A stretch of 64,000 nucleotides of DNA from positions 1,620,875 through 1,684,874 of the forward strand of contig SDUX01000005.1 of NCBI GenBank assembly GCA_008729055.1, read 5' to 3'. The notes under the pieces are model-generated. The model saw nothing but the letters and a program-made list of their open reading frames with translations, ran no database searches and had not been told where the DNA came from. Shown piece after piece: positions 1 to 10,587 of the stretch (positions within the stretch are counted from its first letter, which is position 1; each line of letters opens with the position of its first letter). This DNA is from Pyropia haitanensis (Eukaryota > Rhodophyta > Bangiophyceae > Bangiales > Bangiaceae). A program made the translations under genes and the position numbers.

Positions 1-74
1 CCCCTGTTGCAGCTGCCGTGGCTGCCAGTGTCTACGACTACTCGAGCGCAGACGACGCCGGCGATGGCTGCGCC

Positions 75-197
75 AGCCGCCCTCCTGGATCGGTGGCGAG
101 AGCGGTGGCGACCGCCCGCCCGGGTCGCTGGCGAGAGCTACGCCGACCGCCCGCCCGGATCGCTGGTGAGATATGCGCCAACCTCCCGCCTGCATCG
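75..197. repeat. 35-bp tandem repeat, about 3.4 copies
   Basis: Three and a half imperfect copies of a 35-36-bp unit run head to tail. Each contains a core close to CCGCCCGGATCGCTGGTGAG. The remaining sequence up to the first gene (198-568) shows no gene; its last 100 bases are C/T-rich, like the leaders of other genes here. Confidence 0.5.
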
Positions 198-568
198 AGC
201 CCGCGGCGTCGCGAAGCTCGGAGCACGATGAACAAGATGGTTGCAGACGTACGTGTCCAATAGGCCACATCGTGCGGAGTGACGGCGGGTGGGGCGTCGG
301 GTGTGTGCACGCTGGCGGAGAGAACAACGATCCTGCGACATGAGGGGCCGACTGTGTGAGTCCAGCGGAGTGCCTGTCACCCGGAGGAGTTCGCGTATAA
401 GACGGGCCTCTAACGTGCACCCCGTATCGCCAGCACCCGACACTCACTGGTACATGCCACTGCCTCCTCGCCGCTCCGCCGCTCCACTTTCGCTCGTGCC
501 CACCCAGAGCCCCCCCCTTTCTTGCCCTTCTCCCCGGGTGCTTGACTGTCCAGGCGTTACGATCACCT

Positions 569-3556
569 ATGTCTTCCCGTGCACCCCCGGCAGCTGACCT
601 GCCGGCCGGCTTCTCCTTCTCGCAGGACGACGGCCGTCTGGCGACGACGATGCACACAGCCAATGGTGGCGCCTCTTCGGCTGTACGTGTTTTCTACGAC
701 TCGCGCGGAGCCCCCCTGGCAGACCCCGCACGCGGGTCATACGCTCACGGAGTGCTTCCTCCAGGCCTTTCTCCTTGGCCGTCTGCGGGGCCCACTGGCG
801 CGCCGCCTGCCGGAGGTTACGCCGCGCTACCCCCGTCACCTGCTCGTCAAGGCCGTCAGGAGCCTGCCGCCGCGCGCCGCCGTAGTGCCACTGCGTCGCC
901 GCGGGCGCGCTCTGCCTCCCCTCGTCGTGCCGGAGGCGCAGCCGCAGCTGCTGACAACGGAGGCACGGTGGGGTCTGATGCCGAGCCGGCGGTGCTCTCC
1001 AATGCCGACGTGGTTGAAAAGATCAAGCGCAGCTTCGCGTCCGTGCGTGCTGGCCTGACCGAGCAGCGAGCCCAGTCCGTGGAGCTTGCTCGGCAGATGG
1101 CTGCCGGCATGACCAAGATCGACCAGTTGACCGTCGCTCATGAGAGCGCCGCCACCGCCCGTGCCGCTGACCAGGCCACCATGGCCGCAGTGATGCAGCG
1201 CATCAACGAGGTGAAGGAGTTGCTGGCTGTCACTGACGACAACGATGGGGAGGTTGATATCTATGAGGAGGAGGACCCCGATGCTTGGGTGTCTATCGTC
1301 AAGGTACGTTCTGTCTTTCTTTCTACGGGCGACGTCACGGGGAGTTGAGTGCAAGCTCTTGCATTGCCAGTTGGCCTCATGCGACCGCTTCACGCCACCT
1401 GTTCGCCTGTTTGCTCTGTTTCAGAAACTGACGGCCACTGGTCTCTGGACAGCGTTTTTGCGCACTTGCTGTTCTCCTGATCTGCCTCGTAGAAGGACCT
1501 GTCCACGGCTCTCAAGAAGGACTTCATCGAGGCGAAATGCGCGTGGGACGTCTACAAGCCCATGGACGTCCATAACGCAACGCTGGTCGACCTGGTGTCG
1601 AACCGCCTCGAGATCACTACCGGCGAAGCTAACGCGAAGCTGATGGGGCGAGTGAAAGTGCCGAAGCGGAAGGCCGACGGCAGGTCGGACACGATGGTCG
1701 CTTATTGCTACCTCAAGCGGACAGTTTCGCACTTCTACGAGGGGCTGGGAAGGGCGGCGGTCAAGGCCTTCATTTCAAGTGTCAAGGAGAGCACCGGTAT
1801 GGGGTCAGAGGTGGCAGTACGGGGCAGCAGGACGCGCACGGTTCTGGAGCTGTCAGCGGACGAAGCCGCGTTCTTCCTCATGAACGATCGCTTTTTCAAC
1901 GAGCTGTACGGACACGTTGCGCTGCTCGCCGGGGCGAGGAGTATGTTTGCATCTTTGAACGCGTGTCACTTGTTCTCGGAGACGGTCCCGGAGACGCGGG
2001 CCAACACCGTTGTGTGCCTGTTCGCGCAATTCGCGCTGGTGGTCACTAAGGTGCGCGAGCACCTCAAGCTGCGCGCCGGTGCTGGGCCAGCTGCGGCCGT
2101 CGTCAGCCACCCTGGCGTCAACGAGGGTCACCGGGATCCATGGGTGCGTGAGATGGCGTCCCTCGACCTGGCGATGTGGCGGACGCCGCTGACTATGAGG
2201 GGGCTGCGTCTCGTCGACGCGGCAAACCCCGCCCGGGCGTCTGCCCGGCGCCCTTACGCTGGCAACGGCGACGCAGCAGCCAGTGGTGGCGGACCGTCGG
2301 GCGGCGCAGCCAGTGGTGGCGGACCGTCGGGCGGTGTAAGGATATGCCCCTTAAATCCCCAAGACTGGAGCCTAGGGGATAAGGACTGGGGCCTCTCCTT
2401 CCCTGTCCTTCTCAGCCAACTCCTTCCAAGACGCATCAACTCCAAAGTAATCTGGGGCATGCCGCGGTGTCCGTCCGATAATCTACTACTAACGGACGGT
2501 CAGCACGGGAGCCGCGGATTGGCTAACCGACACTACCCTGACTCATCTGCCGACGGGTACAGTCTCCAACGGATCAACGGACTAACGGACCAAAAGACGA
2601 GCCACATCTCTGACGCGTCAGCAAGCCGGAACAATCTCCCCGTGGACCAATGGGAGCGACAAGACTTGCTGACCCACGGGAGATATTCGACCCGAAGACT
2701 GGCGTCTGCTTACACGCCTCTGAGGCTTTTCGGGTCGAATGGCGCGTGGGGCCAGCCGCGCGGCGCTACGAGCGCCGCACACCGTCCCCCCCCCGTTTGG
2801 GGCTTTCTGGTGGGGCGTCTTGGGGCGCACACGCCCACCCTTGCTTTGTTCTGAGAGCCCATGCTTTGTTTTGAGAGCTTTGGTGCCGTCCACCGGCACG
2901 ACGGGCAATCGCATGCTTTGGGGCACCCTGGGTGCCCCCCTGGGGGTATATAATGCGTGAGTGTGGGCTCCACCGGGAGAGACCTCGGGGCGAACAACCA
3001 CAGACAGAGAGACAAAGACCTCCTTTACCTTCGACCCCCTCGACCCTCACCGACGTCACGCCCATCCTCTTCCCCACCCCCATCACCGTCATCCCACCCG
3101 TCACCTTCCCCGCGCCCGGCATCCTCATTGGTGCACGGGTTGCTGACACCGGCGCCAGTACGTTGAGGGCTGCCCGTGTGTGGGTGGTGCCTCACAGGCG
3201 GCGCAGCTGGTGGTGGCGGACCGTCGGGCGGCGCAGCTGGTGGTGGCGGACCGTCGGGCGGCGCAGCTGGTGGTGGCGGACCGTCGGGCGGCGCAGCTGG
3301 TGGTGGCGGACCGTCGGGCGGCGCAGCTGGTGGTGGCGGACCGTTGGGCGGCGCAGCTGGTGGTGGCAGACCGTCGGGCGGCGCAGCTGGTGGTGGCGGC
3401 TCGTCGCGCGGCGCACCTGGTGGTGGCGGTGCGTCGGGGGAAACAGCCGGTGGTTGCAGTGCGTCGGGCGGCGCAGCCGGTGGTGGCGTTGTGCTGGCCG
3501 GCGGGGAAGGTGACGCGGTCATCGTGGCCGGCGCTCTCATGGAGCAGGTTGACTAG
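569..3556 (+). CDS. Hypothetical coiled-coil and Gly-rich protein, three exons, interrupted by a solo LTR
   Basis: I do not recognise this protein. Exon 1 is 569-1303 and starts at ATG 569 (MSSRAPP), the first in-frame ATG after a C/T-rich leader. Intron 1 is 1304-1492 (GTACGT...TAG, phase 0). Exon 2 is 1493-2333. The N-terminal part is Pro/Ala/Arg-rich, followed by a helical, probably coiled-coil stretch (about residues 160-220) and an acidic patch (YEEEDPD). Exon 2 encodes a compact globular region of about 230 residues with WREMA-like and YLKRTVSHFYEGL segments and no known motif. It then enters a 10-residue Gly-rich repeat (AAxGGGPSGG) that continues after the LTR in 3198-3556 and ends at TAG. 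If bases 2334-3197 are removed as a GT...AG intron, the repeat joins in frame. If not, translation runs into the LTR and stops at 2854. The globular region could be a host or a transposon-derived domain; I cannot tell. Confidence 0.55.
2335..3196 (+). mobile_element. Solo LTR of a retrotransposon, 862 bp
   Basis: The segment starts TGTAAGG and ends CCTCACA, so it has the TG...CA ends of an LTR. The five bases GGCGG lie directly on both sides (2330-2334 and 3197-3201), which fits a 5-bp target duplication, although the surrounding minisatellite also contains GGCGG. A TATA box (TATATAATG, 2947-2955) sits about 610 bases in, as expected for a U3 promoter. No gag or pol coding sequence is present, so this is a recombined solo LTR. 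It is inserted within the Gly-rich minisatellite of the host gene. Confidence 0.7.
3198..3497 (+). repeat. 30-bp coding minisatellite, about 10 copies
   Basis: A 30-bp unit (core GCGCAGCTGGTGGTGGCGGA) is repeated about ten times and encodes GGAAGGGGPS. The first five copies are almost identical and the last three are degenerate. Two further, slightly different copies (about 2273-2334) lie on the other side of the LTR, so the LTR landed inside this array. Confidence 0.85.
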
Positions 3557-4970
3557 GACGTCCGGTGGCGATGTGGGGGTGTGCGGTCTTAGCAGACCAG
3601 GTTTGCGAGGCTTGAGGGATGGCGGTACGGTGACACGCCAGTCGCACTGGACTGGCCGGCTGAGGGGTGCCGGGTGGTGCAGCTCGCCGGAAGTAGGTTG
3701 AAGGCTGGCATCCAGGGCAGGGAGAGGCTTTTATTGATTGACTGTTGATGGGTGAAGGGCGGGTCGCATGGAGCTTCACTGGCACTCATGTACCGGTGGG
3801 TGCCGGTGCGGCGGGCGGCAGACGAGTGGGTATGCGACGCTGGATGGGACGAGGTCGGCTGCGAGGAGGACGGTTCATGGGTGGAGGTTGATGGTCCGCC
3901 ATGCTGCATTTCGCTTGTCCTTGTCGCACCGCTCCCATAAGAAAGGACATGGCCTCAACAGCATGTGGCCGTGCACTGCACATGACGCCCGCACCCCCAC
4001 CCGGTATCGCGCGGCGCTGCCGCCCACGCGTGGGACGCCGACCGTAGCGGACGCATGGCCGCATTAGGCACGCAATGGGTTAGCTGAATGCGACCGCGAT
4101 TAGTGCGTCGTCACCGTGGGGCGCGCCAGCTCAGCTCACGCGAGTCTCTGCCTTGGTCTGCCGCTTTTGTCGCGATAGGGTCTCGGGAGGGGCGAACATG
4201 TCCGCGACTATTTTCCGACCGTGCTGTGACTCCACGATTTTGTGCCGCGACAGAGATGCGCCCGAAATTGGGATTGTTCAGGCCTGCAACTTCTTTGACG
4301 ATGGGTGGCGTCCCGGCCGCGTTGCCGTCTCGCTCGCCACACCTCCACAACCAAAACCGCCCGCCCGCGGATGGCAGTGTCATGGTCGCGCCTCCCGCGA
4401 CGCGCCCCCCCGCCGCCGCGTGCCGACGCGCCGGCCGCGGCGCGCCCGCGGCGGCGGCGGCGGCGGCGGCGACGGCCGCCACGGCGGCGCCACCATGGGC
4501 CACGCCCCCCGCCGACGCCGCGAGCGGTGGCGTGCGCCGGTCGACGCGCCGGCCGTCGGTGCGCGGCCACCCTGCGCCGCGGTTGGGGGGTGGGCGTCGC
4601 CGTCGCTGCCGCCGCCGCCTCCCGCGGCGGGATGGCGGAAAGGCAGGCGCCGCCGCGGCGTGCGGCGCCTCGCCGCCGCCATGGTGGCGCCGCCGTGACG
4701 GCCGCTGCCGCCTCCCGTGTCCTCACGCCGTGCCGTTGGGCACGCCACGCTGCCGTCCCCCACCCCCGTCGAGCGCTCGGCCGCCCTTGCCTACCCCGTC
4801 GAGCGCTCCGCTACCCTCCCCCACCCCGTCCAGCGCTCCGCCGCCCTCCCCTTCCCCTTCCCCCCTCTTCCGTGACACTGGTTCCCTCTGTCAACTGCGC
4901 CCACGCCGGGCAGTCCAACCTCCCCATCCCCCCCCCCCTCCCCCCCCCGCCCCCCCCCGACTCCATCCCC
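3557..4970. other. Intergenic, no gene recognised
   Basis: No coding pattern is supported here. From about 4380 the sequence is almost pure CCG/GGC low complexity. The stretch 4740-4970 is C/T-rich and probably holds the promoter and 5' leader of the next gene. Confidence 0.5.
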
Positions 4971-5043
4971 ATGGCCGCTCCCTTTCAACGCTACCACCCC
5001 CCCCACGCGGGTCCCCCCACCCCCCCGCCGCCACCACCACCAC

Positions 5044-5086
<43 letters not shown>

Positions 5087-7810
5087 CGCCTCGCCGCCGC
5101 CGCCGCCGCCGACGACGCGGCGGGCGTCGCGGCCGCCGCCCGTGACGCGGCCGCCGCGGCCGCCGCGCCGGCGGCGCTCGCGCGCGTCGCGGCCGACTGT
5201 GACGGCGTGCGTACCGGCGGCGGCGGCGGCGGTGACGACGACCCGGTCGGCGCGTGGCGCGCGCGGACGGCGTCGCGGGTGGCGGCGGCGTTGGTGGACC
5301 GGGGGGGCGGCGTGCCGGGGGAGGTGGCGGGCCTCGTCGACGCGCTCGCGGCGAGCTATGGGGCCCCGCCGCCGTCGAGGGGGGGGAGGGAGTGGGGGGG
5401 GGGAGCCCCGTGGGGAAGGGGGGGGGGGGGTGGCCCCCGCCAGGCGTGGACGCCGCCGCCGACGCGCCGCCACTCGTCGGTGCCGGTGACGGCAGCGGCA
5501 ATAGCGGCGGCGGCAAGCGCCCCGCCCGCCTCAGAGGCGGCTGGGCTGGCGGTGGCTCCCCCCACTACGACGCCGCGGCGGACGCGCCGTTTCCGAGCGG
5601 CGGCGGCGGCGCGGCCGCCCGCCGCGGCCGGCCCGTCAAGGACGCCTACATTGCCGCCGCGGCGGTGGCGGTCGCGATTGGCAGCGTCGTGCTCGTCGCG
5701 TTCCTGACGCGCGACTTTGTCGCCGCGCAGCAGTCGCCGTCGCCGGTGCGGGAGCTGCGCCTCGCGCCGGGTGCCGCCGTTGGCGCCGCCGGGGGGGGGG
5801 GTGACTCCCCGCCTGGCGTCGCCCTCCCGGTCGTGACGGTGTGCGCGTCGCAGGCGGGCCTCCCGTCGAGCCGCTTCCAGATGACGCGCCTGCGGCCGCC
5901 GGGGGGGGACGCCGTCCCGCCGGTGGTGGGGGAGAGCCCGCGGGACGTGCGGGGGAGCGACGCGTTCCGGGGGTACACGCAGCGGTTTTGGGACAACCCG
6001 CGGGGGGAGGTACGTTGGGAGGGACGTTGGGGGGGGGGGGGTAGGGGGGGGGGGGGTGGAGGAGGTGTGGGAGGGGACGGGAAGAAGGGAGGGGCGAGCG
6101 TTTGTTGAGCAGAGCGGGCTTGTGCAGTCTCCGCTAGGATGCGGTGGGCGCCCGCCAGCGTCTTTCGTGGCGACCGTGGCAGGTCCTAACCGTTCTCGCC
6201 CGTCTTGTTGCGGTGGCGCCCTGTGTCCCGGTCCATCGCGGTGGGTGTTGCCTCTTCCCCCCCCCCCCCCCCCCCCTCTTCATCCCCTCCCCCCCAACGT
6301 CCCCTTGCCCCACGTCGGCTCGTGCCCTCAGAACTGTGACGCCACCGCCGGCACGTACTTCCCCTTTAACGTGAGCGCCCTCAACGCGTTGGCGAACCCC
6401 CCCCCCGGGCGGCGGACCCCCCCCACCGCGTGCCGGCCGTGCATCCGGTTTGGCCACCAGACGCCCCTCCGGTCCGCGTCGACCGACATTGCCGCCGCCG
6501 CGCGGCTGACCTTCCACAGCGACGTCTACTTTTACGAGTGCGTCTTCCTGGCGGCCGGCCTGCCGGCGGCACACCTGGCGGACCTCCGCGCGGACCTCCA
6601 CGCCCGCCGCGCCGCCATCGCCGCACAGACGCCGCCCGCCCTGACCGACGCCACCGCCGGCACGGGCGGCGGCGGCGGCGGCGGCTCCGTCGCGGACCTC
6701 CCGGCCGCCGCGTTTGCCACGCTGACCAGCGCGCAGGCGTGCAACGTGGTGTACTTTTCGTTTTGGCCCCGCGTCGTGGACGCCGCCGCCGCCGCCGCCG
6801 CGGGTGCGGACGGCGTCCGCTACGCGTTTAACGGGAGTGGCTGGGCCGAGGTGGGGCCCCCGGCCGCGTACTTTCGGCCGCCCGCCACGTCGACGGCGTT
6901 CCCGCAAGACGCGCTCGAGGTGCGCTTTTCCGCGGTGGAGGACCTCGCCGCCGCCGCCGCTAACGGTGGCGGCGGCGGTGGCGGCGGCGGTGGTGGCGGC
7001 GGTGGCGACGCGCCGACGCGGCTGGTAAAGGGGGTGCTGGAGGGGAGCGACGCGAGCCTCCTCGCCCCAAACAGCCTGTCGCTCGTCCAGTTCCGGGCGG
7101 TAAACGTGAGTGGCGAGCTAGTCGGCCGCGGCGGCCGCGCCCGTGGCACCGTCCAGTACCCGTTCCGCGCCGCGACGAGTGCCTACCTCACCGGCAACTT
7201 GCAGTTTAACTTTGGCTACTGGGTACGCTGCATTGGCAGCAGCCGGGGGGGGGGGCACGGGGCTGGGTTGGGCGGGACGACATGAAGGGGGGGGGGGGGG
7301 GGGGGGTGAGAGGCGCGCCGGGGGGGGGGGGTGGGGAGCGCCACGGCCGCGGCTGACGCGACGCGTGGGCGGCCAGGGACGCGGCGCGGCGCGGCGGGGC
7401 GCGGCGCGGGGGGTGGCTGCGGGCTCGGCGACATGCTAACGCTCTTTCTCCCCGCTCTGTGCAGCGCGCGCGCCCTCCTCGCTGAGATCGCAACCCCCCC
7501 GCTGTCCCCCCCCCCCCCTGCCCACACTCCCCCCTAGACAACCTACGACGTGCTCCTCGGCTACGACTCGTTTGTGACGGAGCGCGTCTTTGCCGAGCCG
7601 TCCATCAGCTGGTCCCAGTGGGGCGCCGACGTGTCGGGCTACGTGTCCCTCCTCAGCGGCCTGTCGGTCTTTTCGGTGCTGCTGCTGCCGCTGAGCTTCC
7701 GCTTCTTCCGCCGCTTTCCGGGGCTCCTCGGCGTCGGCGCCACCGCGGCGGTGGTGTCCACGGGCGGGCGCGACGCGGGCGATGACGGGTGGTCTGCGTC
7801 GGCGGCGTGA
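4971..7810 (+). CDS. Two-span membrane protein, ASC/DEG/ENaC channel-like
   Basis: Likely start is ATG 4971 (MAAPFQRYHPP) after a long C/T leader. Three exons are clear at the 3' end: up to 6009, then 6332-7222, then 7538-7810 (TGA). Both introns (6010-6331 and 7223-7537) are GTACG...AG and phase 0. A Pro/Ala-rich N-terminus leads to one hydrophobic span (about 5650-5715, IAAAAVAVAIGSVVLVAFL). Right after it comes LPVVTVCAS, which resembles the FPAVTICN signature after TM1 of ENaC/ASC channels. A large loop follows with several Cys and three N-glycosylation sequons (FNVS, FNGS, VNVS). A second span (about 7636-7695) contains GADVSGYVSLLSGLSVFSV; its GLS sits where ENaC has the G[AS]S filter. 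A short basic tail follows. The family call is inferred from topology plus two motifs. The first exon changes reading frame twice, within CCG/C runs and at G runs near 5394-5430, each consistent with one base missing from the assembly. Confidence 0.5.
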
Positions 7811-10587
7811 GCGGCGAGGGGGGGAGGCGGAAGGGGACAAGGATGCTATATAGAGGAGACAGGCCAGCGGAGAGGGGGTGGTGAGGGTGACGTGTGCGCG
7901 GCACACCGGCAGGCGTCCATATTCGTTTGCAATTAAGTCCGTACTCCTTGCCTCGGCAGATCCGGCCCAGCCGCCTGTCCTTCAGCTCACCCACCAGACA
8001 AGAACCGCCGCAAAGGAAAATCCAAGATCGACCGGCACGAATGCATGATAGGGTCATACGGCTTGGATCTGCGGCGAACGCAAGCCGTATGACCACTTCG
8101 GCACGTACGATCGGCACAATGTTCGCGCCGAATGCGCCCTCACGGCCCATTCAGAGGGGGGGGGGGGGGGTCTCCGCACGTCTCACGTGACCGCGTCACG
8201 TGCTGGAGCCGTTGGCGAACCGTGATGATGTCACACATTGCCCGATATCGGTCTGTGCTTGTGTGGCCAGGAACGCGAATGGGAATAACTATCATGCCAG
8301 TCTATTGGCACACGTTCTATGTAAAGCAGCTCCCTCGACCAGTCAAGCTGCTGGTACCCTGGATCTATTTTGCATGCGAAGCCGTGTGCATATTGCGAGA
8401 GGGCATATTCCAGGGCTGCATGCCGCGGTCGTAGGGCGCCGCGCCTGCCTGCCGTACGCGGGAGAGGGGGGGGTGTGGCCATTGCCTGGGGTGTCTCTGC
8501 CTGCCCAGGCGCCCTTTTCCGTCGCCCGCTCTCGCCGCCCGCTCTCGCCGGCCGTGCTCGGGGGGTGACTGCGAGCGAGCTAGCGCGGGGCTGAGGTCGG
8601 CGGGGCCTGCGGCGCGGAGGGACCGCCTGTGCTATTGCGTCGATGAACGTGGGAAGAGTGCGCTGGCGCATCGTATACAAAGCACACTGTTGGAGGAAAA
8701 GTGTCAGGCATGCCCCATTACCATCCTGCCAGCCAAAGACAAAATAGCCAGTGGCCGCTGGCGCCGCAGGAGCGGCCGAGACATGGCCACGGACACATGT
8801 AGGCCCCATCGGGAGGGGGCACAGGGGCAACACCAGCCACGGCCGCCGCCGAGCGGAAGAGGAGAAAGGGCCGACGGCTACCAGAGCTTGTGTGGCCTGA
8901 AGGGGGGCGAGCGCGACCGGCGGCCGCCACCGGTCGTAGAAGCTGAGGCGGCGCACACCGTCACCCGGGCGGCGCTCATGTCGCCAGTTGCCCCAGGTCC
9001 CGCCAGCACCCCCTGCCGGTACTCGGAGACCTCCGGGGGCATGCGCCCTGCACCGATCTTGGCGACCTCCCGGGGACCCCGCCGGCAACCGGTCGTGATG
9101 GCTCCGGGGGCTGACGTAGCGAAAAACACTGCATAGTGCAGTGTAAGGGCAGGTGCGCGATCCGGAGCACGGTCAGAGGCTGGGTCTTGGAAGGGACAGA
9201 CGACGATCACGTCGCAAGTGGCCGCCGTCGGCCGGAGTGGGGCGTCCCGGTGAGTGGCAGCCCAGTGATGACGTGCGGCACTCCATCGTTGAAACGCCGG
9301 TTGCAGGGGGGAGTGCGAGGAAGCGTGTTGGGAAGGTGAGGGGCAGCAGAAGGGGTGAGGAGGAGCTCAGGGGTATGAAGATCGGGGTGGGGAGGGGCTC
9401 AGGCGGGTGAAGATCGGGCACGACGTACCTTACGGCCGCAGGACGACGACATGCGTGCTCGGGTGTGGCACTTATCCGCGCAGTGAGGGCCCAATAACAG
9501 AGCTCCTGCGTGCGTGCTGCCTTGTCGCGTACCGCCTTATCCACGCCCGCCAACAGGAAGTGCCAGTTCGGCACTATGTTGCGGCCGGAAGCTTCCGGGC
9601 ACATCGTGCGGAAAGTCGCGGCGCGCGGCAAAAGGTTCGCAGACGTGGCCATGGGCAGCGTTGGATAGGCGCCGTAGGTATATCAGTCACGCGGCGACCC
9701 TGCGAGGCGCTCGACTGGGAGGTCATGCATGCGAGAAAACTGTGCGCGAGCAGCAGCCTTAAGGGATATGCTCGATGGGTCAGCCGTGGAATCTGTGCAC
9801 GAGGTCTACACCGTGGGCAGGGTGGGACCTGCGTGGCAAAGAAGACGTTGGCCTGAGGTGTGTGGGGGAATAAAATGAGGCGGGAAAATGGAACGCAGGC
9901 GCGCGGGACACGGCTCGAGAGCGGCCGAGGACTATGATCGACATCGGTGGGGCACGCACATTCTCCCGTGCGTAGAAGCGTAATTCGTGTCGGGGGACAC
10001 GCCATCGGCGGTTGGGCCATGGGTGCGAGGAACAACCTGGCCAGTGTGCGACGCATGCTCTGGGGGCGGCTTTCTGCGAAGAAAGAAAACCGCCAGGGCG
10101 GTCCTGGCGTTCGGGGCTGCCCGAAATTCGGCTTCGGTCGGCCGTCCACAGATATAATACTGCTCATTTCAGGGTCCCACCCGTTCTCCCACCCAAATGC
10201 GTAAAAACAAAGCACGAAGTCCAATTTCTGAGATGTCGCTCGTGGCTGAGACCTTCGTGCTTTCGTGGACTCGAATGCAAGTGTCGGCACGTTGTGCGAG
10301 GGCGTGCTTTCGGCGCAATGCAGCAGAGCATGGCAGAATAGCCGTTTCAGCCCAACACGTGGCAACTCACTGACGTCGGCAAGATAGAACCTCGGCACAA
10401 TAGGCACCGCAAGGAGGCGCGCCCGCTTATCTGGTTGCCACGGGTGTGCACCGTGTTCATCAGCCGAGCTGCGCAGCGCTCTCGCGAGCGACTCTCGGTC
10501 AGCCCTTGACGGTGCCAAGGCGCCTCTGCGTCTGTCGGGGCTCGGGCCTGTGCGGGCGCCCACCGTTGTTCCGTCCGCGCTGCTGCC
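7811..10587. other. Intergenic with a perfect hairpin and scattered TCGGCAC sites
   Basis: No coding gene is supported. A 14-bp perfect inverted repeat (GGTCATACGGCTTG, 8052-8065 and 8081-8094) has a 15-base spacer. Downstream are TCGGCAC sites at 8098, 8111, 9568, 10284 and 10392, the inverted form of a motif clustered near other transposon genes in the window. This may be the 5' flank of the element carrying the Ulp1 gene, but no terminal repeat was found. Confidence 0.4.
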
